Part shown: piece after piece, positions 34,790-43,232 of the stretch
Layout of the letters: each line of letters begins with the position of its first letter
Position numbering within the stretch: position 1 is the first letter of the stretch
Assembly: GCF_006438825.1 (NCBI RefSeq)
Contig: NZ_RCZP01000003.1
Location: forward strand, 62,001-126,000
Length of the DNA: 64,000 nt
Direction of reading: 5' to 3'
DNA from: Muricoccus nepalensis
GTDB taxonomy: Bacteria > Pseudomonadota > Alphaproteobacteria > Acetobacterales > Acetobacteraceae
The notes under the pieces: model-generated
Told to the model about the DNA's origin: nothing
Database searches by the model: none
What the model saw: the letters and a program-made list of their open reading frames with translations, nothing else
Program-made: the position numbers and the translations under genes

Positions 34790-35499
34790 GCGAGGCTGTG
34801 CACGGCTATCGCCGCCCGGGGGCCGCGACCCAGCCGCCCCTGAACTCCCCGTCCTATGGCAGCACCCGCGCGCGCCACCCGCAGCAGCCGCTGCTCGAGC
34901 TGCCGCACACGCTGACGGAGACGAGCAGCCCCCTCTTCACCCCCGTCCGCTACCCCGAGACGGCGGACCTGACGGTGCTGGAGAACGGCGCGGGCCACGC
35001 CATGGGCGAGCGGATCATCGTCGGCGGCCGCCTGACCGACGAGGACGGGCGGCCCATTCGCCACGCCATGGTCGAGGTCTGGCAGGCCAACGCGGCCGGC
35101 CGCTACAACCACGAGGGCGACCAGCACGACGCGCCGCTCGACCCCAACTTCCGCGGCATGGGCCGGGTCTTCACGGACGAGAACGGCTTCTACCGCTACG
35201 TCACCATCCGCCCCGGCGCCTATCCCTGGCGCAACCACCACAACGCCTGGCGGCCGAACCACATCCACTACAGCCTCTTCGGCCACGGCTTCGCCCAGCG
35301 GATGATCACCCAGATGTACTTCCCGGGCGACCCGCTGCTGCCGCTGGACCCCATCTTCAACACCGTCGCCGACGAGGCCGCGCGCAACCGCCTCGTCTCC
35401 AGCTTCGACCTCGAGTTGACGGAGCCCAAGCACGCCCTCGGCTACCGCTTCGACATCGTGCTGCGCGGCCGCGAGGCGACCCCGATGGAGAACCCGTGA
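34786..35499 (+). CDS. pcaH: Protocatechuate 3,4-dioxygenase beta subunit
   Basis: 237 residues, usual for PcaH. It supplies the ferric iron of the intradiol dioxygenase that opens protocatechuate to 3-carboxy-cis,cis-muconate. The four ligands are visible: Tyr in ANAAGRYNHEGDQ, Tyr in FYRYVTIRPGAYPW, and two His in WRPNHIHYSLFG. The N-terminal YRRPGAATQPPLNSPSYGSTRARHP region is typical of the beta subunit. Coupled to the fusion gene before it and to pcaG after it. Confidence 0.95.
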   Translation: MSEAVHGYRRPGAATQPPLNSPSYGSTRARHPQQPLLELPHTLTETSSPLFTPVRYPETADLTVLENGAGHAMGERIIVGGRLTDEDGRPIRHAMVEVWQANAAGRYNHEGDQHDAPLDPNFRGMGRVFTDENGFYRYVTIRPGAYPWRNHHNAWRPNHIHYSLFGHGFAQRMITQMYFPGDPLLPLDPIFNTVADEAARNRLVSSFDLELTEPKHALGYRFDIVLRGREATPMENP

Positions 35500-36104
35500 C
35501 CATGGCCGGCGCGACCCCCGAGCTCGCCCCCTCCGAGGCGACGATCGCCTCGGCCCACCAGACGGCCGGCCCCTACTGGCACCTGGTCGACTTCCCGGAA
35601 TGGGCGGACACCACGCGCCACTTCGCGGGCGCGCTGCCGGAGGGCGAGCGGATCGTCATCACGGGCACGCTGCGGGACGGCACCGGCGCCCTCGTCACCG
35701 ACGCCATGGTCGAGATCTGGCACGCCGATCCCGCGGGCCGGTATCCCGACCCGAACGGGGACCCCGCGGCTTTCCAGGGCTACGGCCGCTGCGCGACGGA
35801 CAAGGAGGGGCGCTTCCGCTTCACCACCCTCAAGCCCGGCCCGGTGCCGGTCGGGCCCCATGCCGGCGCCAACGCGATGCAGGCGCCGCACGTCGCCCTC
35901 GCCGTCTTCGCGCGCGGGCTGCTCCAGCACGTCTCCACCCGCCTCTACTTCGAGGGCGAGCCGCTGAACGCGACCGACCCGGTGCTGAACGCCGTGCCCG
36001 AGGCGCGCCGCGGCACGATGCTGGCTCGGCGCGGCGGCGACGGAAGCTGGACCCTCGACCTCCGCCTGCAGGGCGAGGGCGAGACCGTCTGGATGGCGGT
36101 CTGA
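35496..36104 (+). CDS. pcaG: Protocatechuate 3,4-dioxygenase alpha subunit
   Basis: 202 residues from GTG at 35496 (GTGA overlap with pcaH, GGAG five bases upstream); an ATG at 35502 would be two residues shorter. It has the alpha-subunit pattern: QTAGPYWHLVDFPEW, VTDAMVEIWHADPAGRYP, FRFTTLKPGPVP and AVFARGLLQHVSTRLYFEGEP. Iron ligands are absent, as expected of PcaG, which structurally partners PcaH. Third gene of the pca operon. Confidence 0.94.
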   Translation: MTMAGATPELAPSEATIASAHQTAGPYWHLVDFPEWADTTRHFAGALPEGERIVITGTLRDGTGALVTDAMVEIWHADPAGRYPDPNGDPAAFQGYGRCATDKEGRFRFTTLKPGPVPVGPHAGANAMQAPHVALAVFARGLLQHVSTRLYFEGEPLNATDPVLNAVPEARRGTMLARRGGDGSWTLDLRLQGEGETVWMAV

Positions 36105-36106
36105 GC

Positions 36107-37453
36107 ATGGCGGTCAACCCGGCGGACGGCGCGGTCTGGGGCACCCTCTACGGCACCGACGCGATGCGGGGCGCCGTGGGGGAGACGGCGCTCCTCCAGC
36201 GGATGCTGGACGTGGAAGCCGCGCTCGCCCGCGCCGAGGCCGGGCTCGGCATCGTGCCGGCGGAGGCCGCCGCCGCCATCACCGCCGCCGCCCGGGCCGA
36301 GCGGCTGGACCTGCCGAGGCTGGCCGCGGCCACGCGCAACACCGGCTACCCGGTGGTCGGCCTGGTGAAGCAGCTCGGCGCGCTCGCCGGCGAGGAGGCC
36401 GCGCGCTGGACGCATTGGGGCGCGACGACGCAGGACATCCTCGACACCGCGCTGGTGCTGGCGATGCGGGACGCCTTCGCGCTGATCCGCGCCGACCTCG
36501 ATGCCACCATCGCGGCGCTCGCCGCCCGCGCGCGGGAGCACCGCGGCACGGTGATGGCCGGGCGCACCCACCTCCAGCACGCCCTGCCCGTGACCTTCGG
36601 GTACAAATGCGCGGTCTGGCTCGCGCCCCTCCTCAACGCGCGGGAGACGCTCGACGCGCTGCTCCCGCGCCTGCTGCGCGTGCAGTTCGGCGGCGCGGTG
36701 GGCACGCTGGCCTCCCTCGGCGACCAGGGGCCGGCGGTGGCCGAGGCCCTGGCGCGGGAGCTGGACCTCGCCGTGCCCGATATCCCCTGGCACGTCGCGC
36801 GCGACACCGTGACGGAGGCCGTCTGCTGGTGCGGCATCCTCTGCGGGGCGCTGTCCAAGATGGCCACCGACGTGATGCTGCTCATGCAGACCGAGGTGGC
36901 CGAGGTTTTCGAGCCGCACGAGGCCGGGCGCGGCGGCTCCTCCACCATGCCGCAGAAGCGCAACCCGATCGCCTGCGAGTACGTGCTGGCGCAGTCGCGC
37001 GGCGTCCACGCCCTCGTGCCGCAGGTCATGTCCGCCATGGCGCTCGACCACGAGCGCGGCACCGGGCCCTGGCAGGCCGAGCCGCTGGCCATCCCCCAGG
37101 CGCTGCTGCTCACCCACGGCGCGCTCGAGCAGGCGCGCGCCATCGCCGAGGGCATGACGGTGGACGCCGCGCGGATGCGCCGCAACCTCGAGGCGACGGG
37201 CGGCGCGATCATGGCCGAGGCCGTGATGATGGGCCTCGCCCCCATGCTCGGCCGCGGCGCCGCCCACGACGCCGTCCACCACGCCTGCGACGTGGCGTTG
37301 GCCGAGCGCGTGCCCCTGGCCGAGGCGCTGGGCCGCGACGAGGCCGTCGCCTCCCGCCTCGACGCGGCGGCCATCGCGTCGATCACCGACCCCTCAACCT
37401 ATCTCGGCAGCGCCGGTCTCTTCATCGACCGCGTGCTGGGGAGACTTGCATGA
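36107..37453 (+). CDS. pcaB: 3-carboxy-cis,cis-muconate cycloisomerase
   Basis: 448 residues from ATG at 36107, two bases past the pcaG stop. It is a fumarase/aspartase-superfamily enzyme lactonising 3-carboxymuconate. Signatures: THWGATTQDILDTALVLAMRD, AGRTHLQHALPVTFGYKCAVW, and GGSSTMPQKRNPIACEYVLAQ, the flexible active-site loop. The longer open frame upstream is a shadow of pcaG. It overlaps the next gene by ATGA, so that gene is in the same transcript. Confidence 0.94.
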   Translation: MAVNPADGAVWGTLYGTDAMRGAVGETALLQRMLDVEAALARAEAGLGIVPAEAAAAITAAARAERLDLPRLAAATRNTGYPVVGLVKQLGALAGEEAARWTHWGATTQDILDTALVLAMRDAFALIRADLDATIAALAARAREHRGTVMAGRTHLQHALPVTFGYKCAVWLAPLLNARETLDALLPRLLRVQFGGAVGTLASLGDQGPAVAEALARELDLAVPDIPWHVARDTVTEAVCWCGILCGALSKMATDVMLLMQTEVAEVFEPHEAGRGGSSTMPQKRNPIACEYVLAQSRGVHALVPQVMSAMALDHERGTGPWQAEPLAIPQALLLTHGALEQARAIAEGMTVDAARMRRNLEATGGAIMAEAVMMGLAPMLGRGAAHDAVHHACDVALAERVPLAEALGRDEAVASRLDAAAIASITDPSTYLGSAGLFIDRVLGRLA

Positions 37454-38697
37454 GCCCGCCCGACGGAAACGCGGCCGCCCCGGTCCCGCCGCCCGCCCAA
37501 TCGGTCTACCGCACCGTCTCGAAGGACCTCCCGCGCGTCCTGCGGCCGATCCTCGCGCTCGACGACTTCGAGCCGGCGGCGCGGCGCAAGCTGCCGCGGC
37601 CGCTCTTCGGCTACGTCGCGGGCGCGGCGGAGACGAACGCCTCGCTCCGCGACAACCGCAACGTCTTCGCGGACTGGGCCTTTCGCCCGCGCTACCTCGT
37701 CGACGTCTCGCGCCGCAGCATGGCGACCTCGCTCTTCGGCACGCCCTACAAGACGCCCTTCGGGATCGCGCCGATGGGGATCAGCGCGATGATGGCCTAT
37801 CGCGGCGACCTCGTCCTCGCCCGCGCGGCGCGGGACGCCGGCATCCCCATGATCATGAGCGGCTCCTCGCTCATCCCGCTCGAGGAGGTGGCGCGCGAGG
37901 CGCCAGGGAGCTGGTTCCAGGCCTACCTGCCCGGGGAGGAGGCGCGCATCATCGGCCTCGTGGACCGCGTGGCCGCCGCCGGCTTCGGCACGCTGCTGCT
38001 GACGGTGGACACGACCACCCTCGGCAACCGCGAGAACAACGTCCGCACCGGCTTCTCGACGCCGTTGAAGCCGAGCCTCCGCCTCGCCTGGGACGGCGCC
38101 ATCCGGCCGCGCTGGCTGCTCGACACGATGCTGCCGACGCTGCGCCGGCACGGGATGCCGCATTTCGAGAACTCCTACGCGACGCGCGGCGCGCCGATCA
38201 TCGCCCGCCACGTGGAGCGCGACTTCGGCGCGCGCGACCACCTCAACTGGTCGCACCTTGCCCTCATCCGCCGGCGGTGGAAGGGCAAGCTCGTCGTGAA
38301 GGGCATCCTCCACGGCGAGGACGCGCGGCGCGCGGCGGAGGAGGGCGTGGACGGCGTTGTCGTCTCCAACCACGGCGGGCGCCAGCTCGACGGCGCCATC
38401 TCCGCCTTCCGCGCCCTGCCGGAGGTGCGGGCCGCGGCCGGGTCCATGGCGGTGATGATGGACGGCGGCATCCGCCGCGGGTCCGACGTGCTGAAGGCGC
38501 TCGCCATGGGCGCCGACTTCGTCTTCGTGGGCCGCCCCTTCCTCTACGCGGCCGCGGTCGGTGGGGAGGCGGGGGTGCAGCACGCCATCGCCATCCTCTC
38601 CTCGGAGGTGCACCGCAACCTCGCCTTCCTCGGCTGCCAGTCGCCGGCCGAGGTCGGGATGCATCACCTGATGCGGGTGGGCGGCGTCCCCGGCTGA
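37450..38697 (+). CDS. FMN-dependent alpha-hydroxyacid oxidase/dehydrogenase
   Basis: 415 residues. Member of the LldD/glycolate oxidase/mandelate dehydrogenase family: FGYVAGAAETNASLRDNRNVFADWAF, GTPYKTPFGIAPMGISAMM, TLLLTVDTTTLGNRENNVRTGF, WKGKLVVKGILHGEDA, the catalytic His/Arg motif VSNHGGRQLDGA, and the FMN phosphate site MDGGIRRGSDVLKALAMGADFVFVGRPF. It oxidises a 2-hydroxy acid to the 2-oxo acid. Coupling to pcaB suggests an aromatic 2-hydroxy acid such as 4-hydroxymandelate that feeds protocatechuate; this is inference, and lactate is the alternative. Confidence 0.87.
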   Translation: MSPPDGNAAAPVPPPAQSVYRTVSKDLPRVLRPILALDDFEPAARRKLPRPLFGYVAGAAETNASLRDNRNVFADWAFRPRYLVDVSRRSMATSLFGTPYKTPFGIAPMGISAMMAYRGDLVLARAARDAGIPMIMSGSSLIPLEEVAREAPGSWFQAYLPGEEARIIGLVDRVAAAGFGTLLLTVDTTTLGNRENNVRTGFSTPLKPSLRLAWDGAIRPRWLLDTMLPTLRRHGMPHFENSYATRGAPIIARHVERDFGARDHLNWSHLALIRRRWKGKLVVKGILHGEDARRAAEEGVDGVVVSNHGGRQLDGAISAFRALPEVRAAAGSMAVMMDGGIRRGSDVLKALAMGADFVFVGRPFLYAAAVGGEAGVQHAIAILSSEVHRNLAFLGCQSPAEVGMHHLMRVGGVPG

Positions 38698-38707
38698 CGC
38701 GGCCCGG

Positions 38708-39904
38708 CTACTCCGCGGCGCTCCGGCCCGGCAGGGGCGCCGCCGCGGGGGCGGTGATGGCGGGCAGGTCGCTCAGCTCCAGCGCCTCGATCGAGGCGCC
38801 GCGGCGGGTGATCTTGCCGGTGGTGATCTCGATCCCCTGCACGTCCGCCTGCATGTCGAGGAAGTGCTTGCGCAGCTTCGTCACGCGCTCGTCGAGCCGC
38901 GTCACGTCCTTCATCAGCTCGGCCACCTGGTTCTTGATCTGCCCGGCCTCGCTCCGCATTCGCACGTCCTGCATGAGGGCGCGCATGGTGCCGAGCACGG
39001 CCCAGAGAGTGCTCGGCGAGACGATGTAGACGCCCCGCCGCGCCGCCGCGTCCACCACCGGCGCGTGGGCCGCGTGCAGGTCGGCGTAGATCGCCTCCGA
39101 GGGCACGAAGATGAGGGCGCCCTCGGCCGTCTCGCCGGGGCAGATGTACTTGCCGGCGACGTCGTCCACGTGGCGCGTGACGTCGGCGGCGAAGCGCTTC
39201 GTCGCCGCGATCCGCCCGGCGTCGTCGGCAGCATCGCGGGCGGCGAGCCAGGCCTCGAGCGGGAACTTGCTGTCGACCGCGATGGGCCCGGGCGGGTAGG
39301 GCAGCCGGATCAGCACGTCGCAGCGCGTGCGGTTGGCCAGGGTGTGCTGCCAGGCGAAGCCGTCCGCCGGCAGCCGGTCCTCCACGAGCTGGCGGAGCTG
39401 CACCTCCCCGAAGGCGCCGCGGGACTGCTTGTTGCCGAGGATCTGCGCGAGGCTGCCGACCTGGGCGCCGAGCGCCTCCATGTTCGCGCGGGCCGCGTCG
39501 ATCACGGCCAGGCGCTCGTGGATGCGCCCCGCGGTCTCCTCGGCCTTCAGCGCGTTCTCGCTGAGCACCTTCCCCAGCCGCTCGTTCTGCCCGGCCAGCC
39601 GGTCGGCCAGCGCCCGCTCCGTCGCGGCGAGGCGGTCGTTCTGCCGGGCGAGCGCGGTGGTCAGCGTCTCCGTCAGGCCGGCGGTCGTGGCCGCGAGGCG
39701 ATCCGCCAGGGCGCGCTCGGTGGCTGCCATGCGGTCGGCGGCGGCCATGGCCTGCCGGTCCTGCGCCGCCCCGAGAGCGTCGAGCTTCCCCGCGAGCGCG
39801 CCGAGCGCCTCGTCGCCCCCCGTCCGCCGCAGGAGGAGCACCCCGACCCCGAGCAGCGCGAGGCCGGCCAGGAGGAGGGGGAGGAGCGTCGCCAGGTCAG
39901 CCAT
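38708..39904 (-). CDS. rmuC: DNA recombination protein RmuC
   Basis: 398 residues. An N-terminal membrane anchor (TLLPLLLAGLALLGVGVLLLRR) is followed by a coiled coil with repeated DRLAATERALADRLA units (residues 45-120). The RmuC nuclease-like domain follows: NKQSRGAFGEVQLRQLVEDRLP, VLIRLPYPPGPIAVDSKFPLEAW, and EGALIFVPSEAIYADLHAAH. RmuC limits DNA inversion at short repeats; the biochemical activity is unproven. It is divergent from the Lhr-like helicase gene, 74 bases away. Confidence 0.92.
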   Translation of the reverse strand: MADLATLLPLLLAGLALLGVGVLLLRRTGGDEALGALAGKLDALGAAQDRQAMAAADRMAATERALADRLAATTAGLTETLTTALARQNDRLAATERALADRLAGQNERLGKVLSENALKAEETAGRIHERLAVIDAARANMEALGAQVGSLAQILGNKQSRGAFGEVQLRQLVEDRLPADGFAWQHTLANRTRCDVLIRLPYPPGPIAVDSKFPLEAWLAARDAADDAGRIAATKRFAADVTRHVDDVAGKYICPGETAEGALIFVPSEAIYADLHAAHAPVVDAAARRGVYIVSPSTLWAVLGTMRALMQDVRMRSEAGQIKNQVAELMKDVTRLDERVTKLRKHFLDMQADVQGIEITTGKITRRGASIEALELSDLPAITAPAAAPLPGRSAAE

Positions 39905-39978
39905 CCGGGTCTTTCAGCGGTCTTCGCGCGGGGCGGGGCCTCGCCGCCGCGCCATTGCATGCCATATACCGGGGGCCC

Positions 39979-42540
39979 ATGGGAACATTGCCGGAACCCT
40001 TCGCGGGCTGGTTCGCCGCGCGCGGCTGGACACCGCGCCCTCATCAGTTGGCCCTCTGGCGCGCCGCCAGGGCGGGCGAGAGCGCGCTGCTGATCGCGCC
40101 GACCGGCGGCGGCAAGACGCTGGCCGGCTTCCTGCCGACGCTGCTGGATCTCCACGCGAGCCCGCGGGAGGGGCTGCACACCCTCTACGTCTCGCCGCTG
40201 AAGGCGCTGGCGGTGGACATCGCGCGCAACCTGATGGATCCGGTGGAGCAGATGGGCCTGCCCGTCCGGATCGAGACCCGCACCGGCGACACGCCCCAGA
40301 ACCGGCGCGCCCGGCAGCGCGAGAGCCCGCCGCAGATCCTGCTGACCACGCCCGAGAGCCTCGCCGTTCTTCTCTCCTCCCCCGATTCGCCGGAGCTCTT
40401 CGGGGGGCTGCGCGCGGTCGTAGTGGACGAGGCCCACGCCATGGCCGGCACGAAGCGCGGCGACCAGCTCTGCCTCCTCATGGCGCGGCTCGACGCGCTG
40501 GCGCCGGGGCTGCGGCGCGTCGGCCTCTCCGCGACGGTCGCGCATCCCGACGCGCTCCGCGCCTGGCTCTCGCCCACGGCCCGCGCCGAGGACGTCCGCC
40601 TCGTCCTCGGCCGCGGCGGCGCGGAGCCGGTGATGGACCTCCTGCTGCCGAAGGGGCACCTGCCCTGGGGCGGCCACATGGGCATCGCCTCCGCGCCCGG
40701 GGTGCTGGCGCGGATCGCCGATGCCGCGGTCACCATCGTCTTCGTCAACACGCGCGCCCAGGCGGAGCTCATCTTCGCGGCGCTGTGGCGCCTGAACGAG
40801 GGCAACCTGCCGATCGGCCTGCACCACGGCTCGCTGCAGATCGAGCAGCGCCGCAAGGTGGAGGCGGCGATGTCGGCGGGGCGCCTGCGGGCGGTGGTGG
40901 CCACGGCCTCGCTCGACCTCGGCATCGACTGGGGCGCGGTGGACCAGGTGATCCAGGTCGGCGCGCCCAAGGGGGTCGCGCGGCTGCTGCAGCGGATCGG
41001 GCGGGCGAACCACCGCATGGACGAGCCGTCCCGCGCCGTCCTCGTGCCCGCCAACCGCTTCGAGGTGATCGAGTGCGTCGCCTCCACCGAGGCGGTGCGG
41101 GCGCATGAGCTGGACGGGGAGCCGCCGCGCCCGGGCGGGCTCGACGTGCTCGCGCAGCACCTCCTCGCCATGGCCTGCCAGGCGCCCTTCCGGCCGGACG
41201 ACCTCTACGCCGAGGTCACGCGCGCCGGCGCCTACGCCACCCTCTCCCGCCGCGACTTCGACGACGTGCTGCGCTTCGTCGAGGACGGCGGCTACGCGCT
41301 GCGCGCCTACGAGCGCTTCCGCCGCCTCTTCCGCGACGCGGAGGGGCTGGTGCACGTGTGCGACCTCAAGGTTGCGCGCCAGGCGCGGATGAACCTCGGC
41401 ACCATCGTGGACACGCCCATGCTCAAGGTGCGCCTCCGCGGCGGGCCCGTGCTCGGCGAGGTCGAGGAGTGGTTCGCCTCCACGCTCGAGCCCGGCCACT
41501 GCTTCATCTTCGCGGGGCAGACGCTCCGCTACGAGGGGATCGACGCGCTGACGATGGTGGTGACCCGCGGCGGCGAGGGGGAGCCGCGCGTGCCGGCCTA
41601 CGCGGGGTCGCGCATGCCGCTCTCGACCAACCTCTCGCTGCGCGTGCGCTCCATCCTCGCCGATCCCCGCCGCTGGCGCGCGCTGCCGGAGCCGGTGCGG
41701 GACTGGCTCCGCCTGCAGCAGCGCCGCTCCGAGCTGCCGCAGCGCGACGGCATGCTGATCGAGGTCTTCCCCCGCGCCGGCCGCTGGTTCCTCGTCGCCT
41801 ACTGCTTCGAAGGGCGTCTCGCGCACCAGACGCTGGGCATGCTGGTGACGAAGCGGATGGAGCGGATGGGCTACGGCCCCATGGGGTATCTTGGCACCGA
41901 CTACGTCCTCGCGACTTGGAGCGCCTTCGAGCCGACCGACCCCGAGCGGCTGTTCGAGGAGGACATCCTCGGCGAGGAGCTGGAGGAATGGATCGCGGAG
42001 AGCTCCATGCTCCGCCGCACCTTCCGCAACATCGCGACCATCGCGGGCCTCATCGAGAAGAACCACCCTGGCGCGGAGAAATCCGGGCGGCAGATGAGCA
42101 TGAACTCGGACCTGATCTACGACGTCCTGCGCCGGCACGAGCCGGACCACATCCTCCTCCGCGCCACCCGCGCCGAGGCCGCCACGGGGCTGACCGATGT
42201 CGGCCGCATCGCGACGCTGCTGGCGCGCGTCCGGGGCGCCATCCGCATCCGCCGGCTGGACCGCGTCTCGCCGCTGGCCGTGCCCGCCCTCATCGAGGAG
42301 GGGCGCGAATGGGTCGCCGGCGGCGCGGAGGACGCGCTGCTGGCCGAGGCCGCCGCCCTGGTCGACGACGCCACCGGGGGCGCCGAACATTTCGCGGATG
42401 TGCTCTCCGAGGTGACGGAAGGCCTGCGCGTGCGTTCCGGGGTGGTGGACCGCCCGCGAAGACAGGACCGGAAACGCCGCCCGCCGCTGCGCCGCTTCGT
42501 GCGGAGCGCGCGCCTGCCGGGCGGGGACGCCGCGCCGTGA
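39979..42540 (+). CDS. Ligase-associated Lhr-like DEXH helicase
   Basis: 853 residues from ATG at 39979. Superfamily 2 motifs in order: Q-motif GWTPRPHQLALWRAARAGESALLIAPTGGGKT (motif I), TLYVSPLKALAVD (Ia), ILLTTPESLAVLL, VVVDEAHAMAGTKRGDQ (II), VGLSATVAHP (III), VNTRAQAELIF (IV), VVATASLDLGIDWGAVDQVIQVGAPKGVARLLQRIGRANH (V-VI). The C-terminal half is the Lhr-core WH/beta-barrel region. This shorter Lhr form is usually encoded with a DNA ligase and the PdeM nuclease. PdeM follows by a GTGA overlap here; the ligase is absent. Confidence 0.92.
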   Translation: MGTLPEPFAGWFAARGWTPRPHQLALWRAARAGESALLIAPTGGGKTLAGFLPTLLDLHASPREGLHTLYVSPLKALAVDIARNLMDPVEQMGLPVRIETRTGDTPQNRRARQRESPPQILLTTPESLAVLLSSPDSPELFGGLRAVVVDEAHAMAGTKRGDQLCLLMARLDALAPGLRRVGLSATVAHPDALRAWLSPTARAEDVRLVLGRGGAEPVMDLLLPKGHLPWGGHMGIASAPGVLARIADAAVTIVFVNTRAQAELIFAALWRLNEGNLPIGLHHGSLQIEQRRKVEAAMSAGRLRAVVATASLDLGIDWGAVDQVIQVGAPKGVARLLQRIGRANHRMDEPSRAVLVPANRFEVIECVASTEAVRAHELDGEPPRPGGLDVLAQHLLAMACQAPFRPDDLYAEVTRAGAYATLSRRDFDDVLRFVEDGGYALRAYERFRRLFRDAEGLVHVCDLKVARQARMNLGTIVDTPMLKVRLRGGPVLGEVEEWFASTLEPGHCFIFAGQTLRYEGIDALTMVVTRGGEGEPRVPAYAGSRMPLSTNLSLRVRSILADPRRWRALPEPVRDWLRLQQRRSELPQRDGMLIEVFPRAGRWFLVAYCFEGRLAHQTLGMLVTKRMERMGYGPMGYLGTDYVLATWSAFEPTDPERLFEEDILGEELEEWIAESSMLRRTFRNIATIAGLIEKNHPGAEKSGRQMSMNSDLIYDVLRRHEPDHILLRATRAEAATGLTDVGRIATLLARVRGAIRIRRLDRVSPLAVPALIEEGREWVAGGAEDALLAEAAALVDDATGGAEHFADVLSEVTEGLRVRSGVVDRPRRQDRKRRPPLRRFVRSARLPGGDAAP

Positions 42541-43232
42541 CGCCCGCGCCCCTGCACCTGGCCGGCGAGCGGCTGATGCTCGACCCCGCCGGCGTCGTCG
42601 CCTGGCCGGCCCAGCGCACCCTCGTCGTCTCCGACCTCCACCTCGAGAAGGGCAGCCACTTCGCGGCGCGCGGCTTCTTCGTGCCGCCCTACGACACGCG
42701 GGAGACGCTCGCGAAGCTCGCCCTCGCCGTCCGGCGCTACGCCCCGGCTCGCCTCGTCCTGCTGGGCGACAGCTTCCACGACGCCGGGGGCTGCCAGCGC
42801 ATGGCGCCCGCGGACTGCGCGGCGCTGGGGCGCCTCCTCGCCGGCGTGGCCGAGGTGGTCTGGGTGCTCGGCAACCACGACCCCGTGGCGCCGGTCGGCC
42901 TGCCGGGGATCGCCACGGAGGCGCTGACCGACGGCCCCCTCACCTTCCGCCACGAGGCCGACCCGCGCGCGGCCGGCGAGCTGAGCGGGCATTTCCACCC
43001 CAAGGCGACGCTGCCCACCCGCGCCGGGCCCGTCAGCCGCCCCTGCTTCGCCACCGACGGACGGCGCGTCATCCTGCCGGCCTTCGGCGCCTACACGGGC
43101 GGGCTCGACATGCGCGACCCGGCGCTCGGCGGGCTGTTCCCGCGGGGCGGGCGGGTCTTCCTGCTCGGGGCGGACCGCCTCTTCAGCGTGCCGCTCGCCC
43201 CGATGCGGCGCCGGGCGGAGAGCACGGCATGA
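42537..43232 (+). CDS. pdeM: Ligase-associated DNA damage response endonuclease PdeM
   Basis: 231 residues from GTG at 42537, overlapping the helicase stop. Calcineurin-type metallophosphoesterase with LVVSDLHLEKGSHFA (D-x-H), LVLLGDSFHD (GDxxxD variant), VLGNHDP (GNHD) and the C-terminal SGHFHPK (GHxH). The PdeM subgroup has this FVPPYDTRETLAKLA insertion. It is thought to act in the ligase/helicase repair set. It overlaps the photolyase gene (ATGA). Confidence 0.88.
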   Translation: MTPAPLHLAGERLMLDPAGVVAWPAQRTLVVSDLHLEKGSHFAARGFFVPPYDTRETLAKLALAVRRYAPARLVLLGDSFHDAGGCQRMAPADCAALGRLLAGVAEVVWVLGNHDPVAPVGLPGIATEALTDGPLTFRHEADPRAAGELSGHFHPKATLPTRAGPVSRPCFATDGRRVILPAFGAYTGGLDMRDPALGGLFPRGGRVFLLGADRLFSVPLAPMRRRAESTA

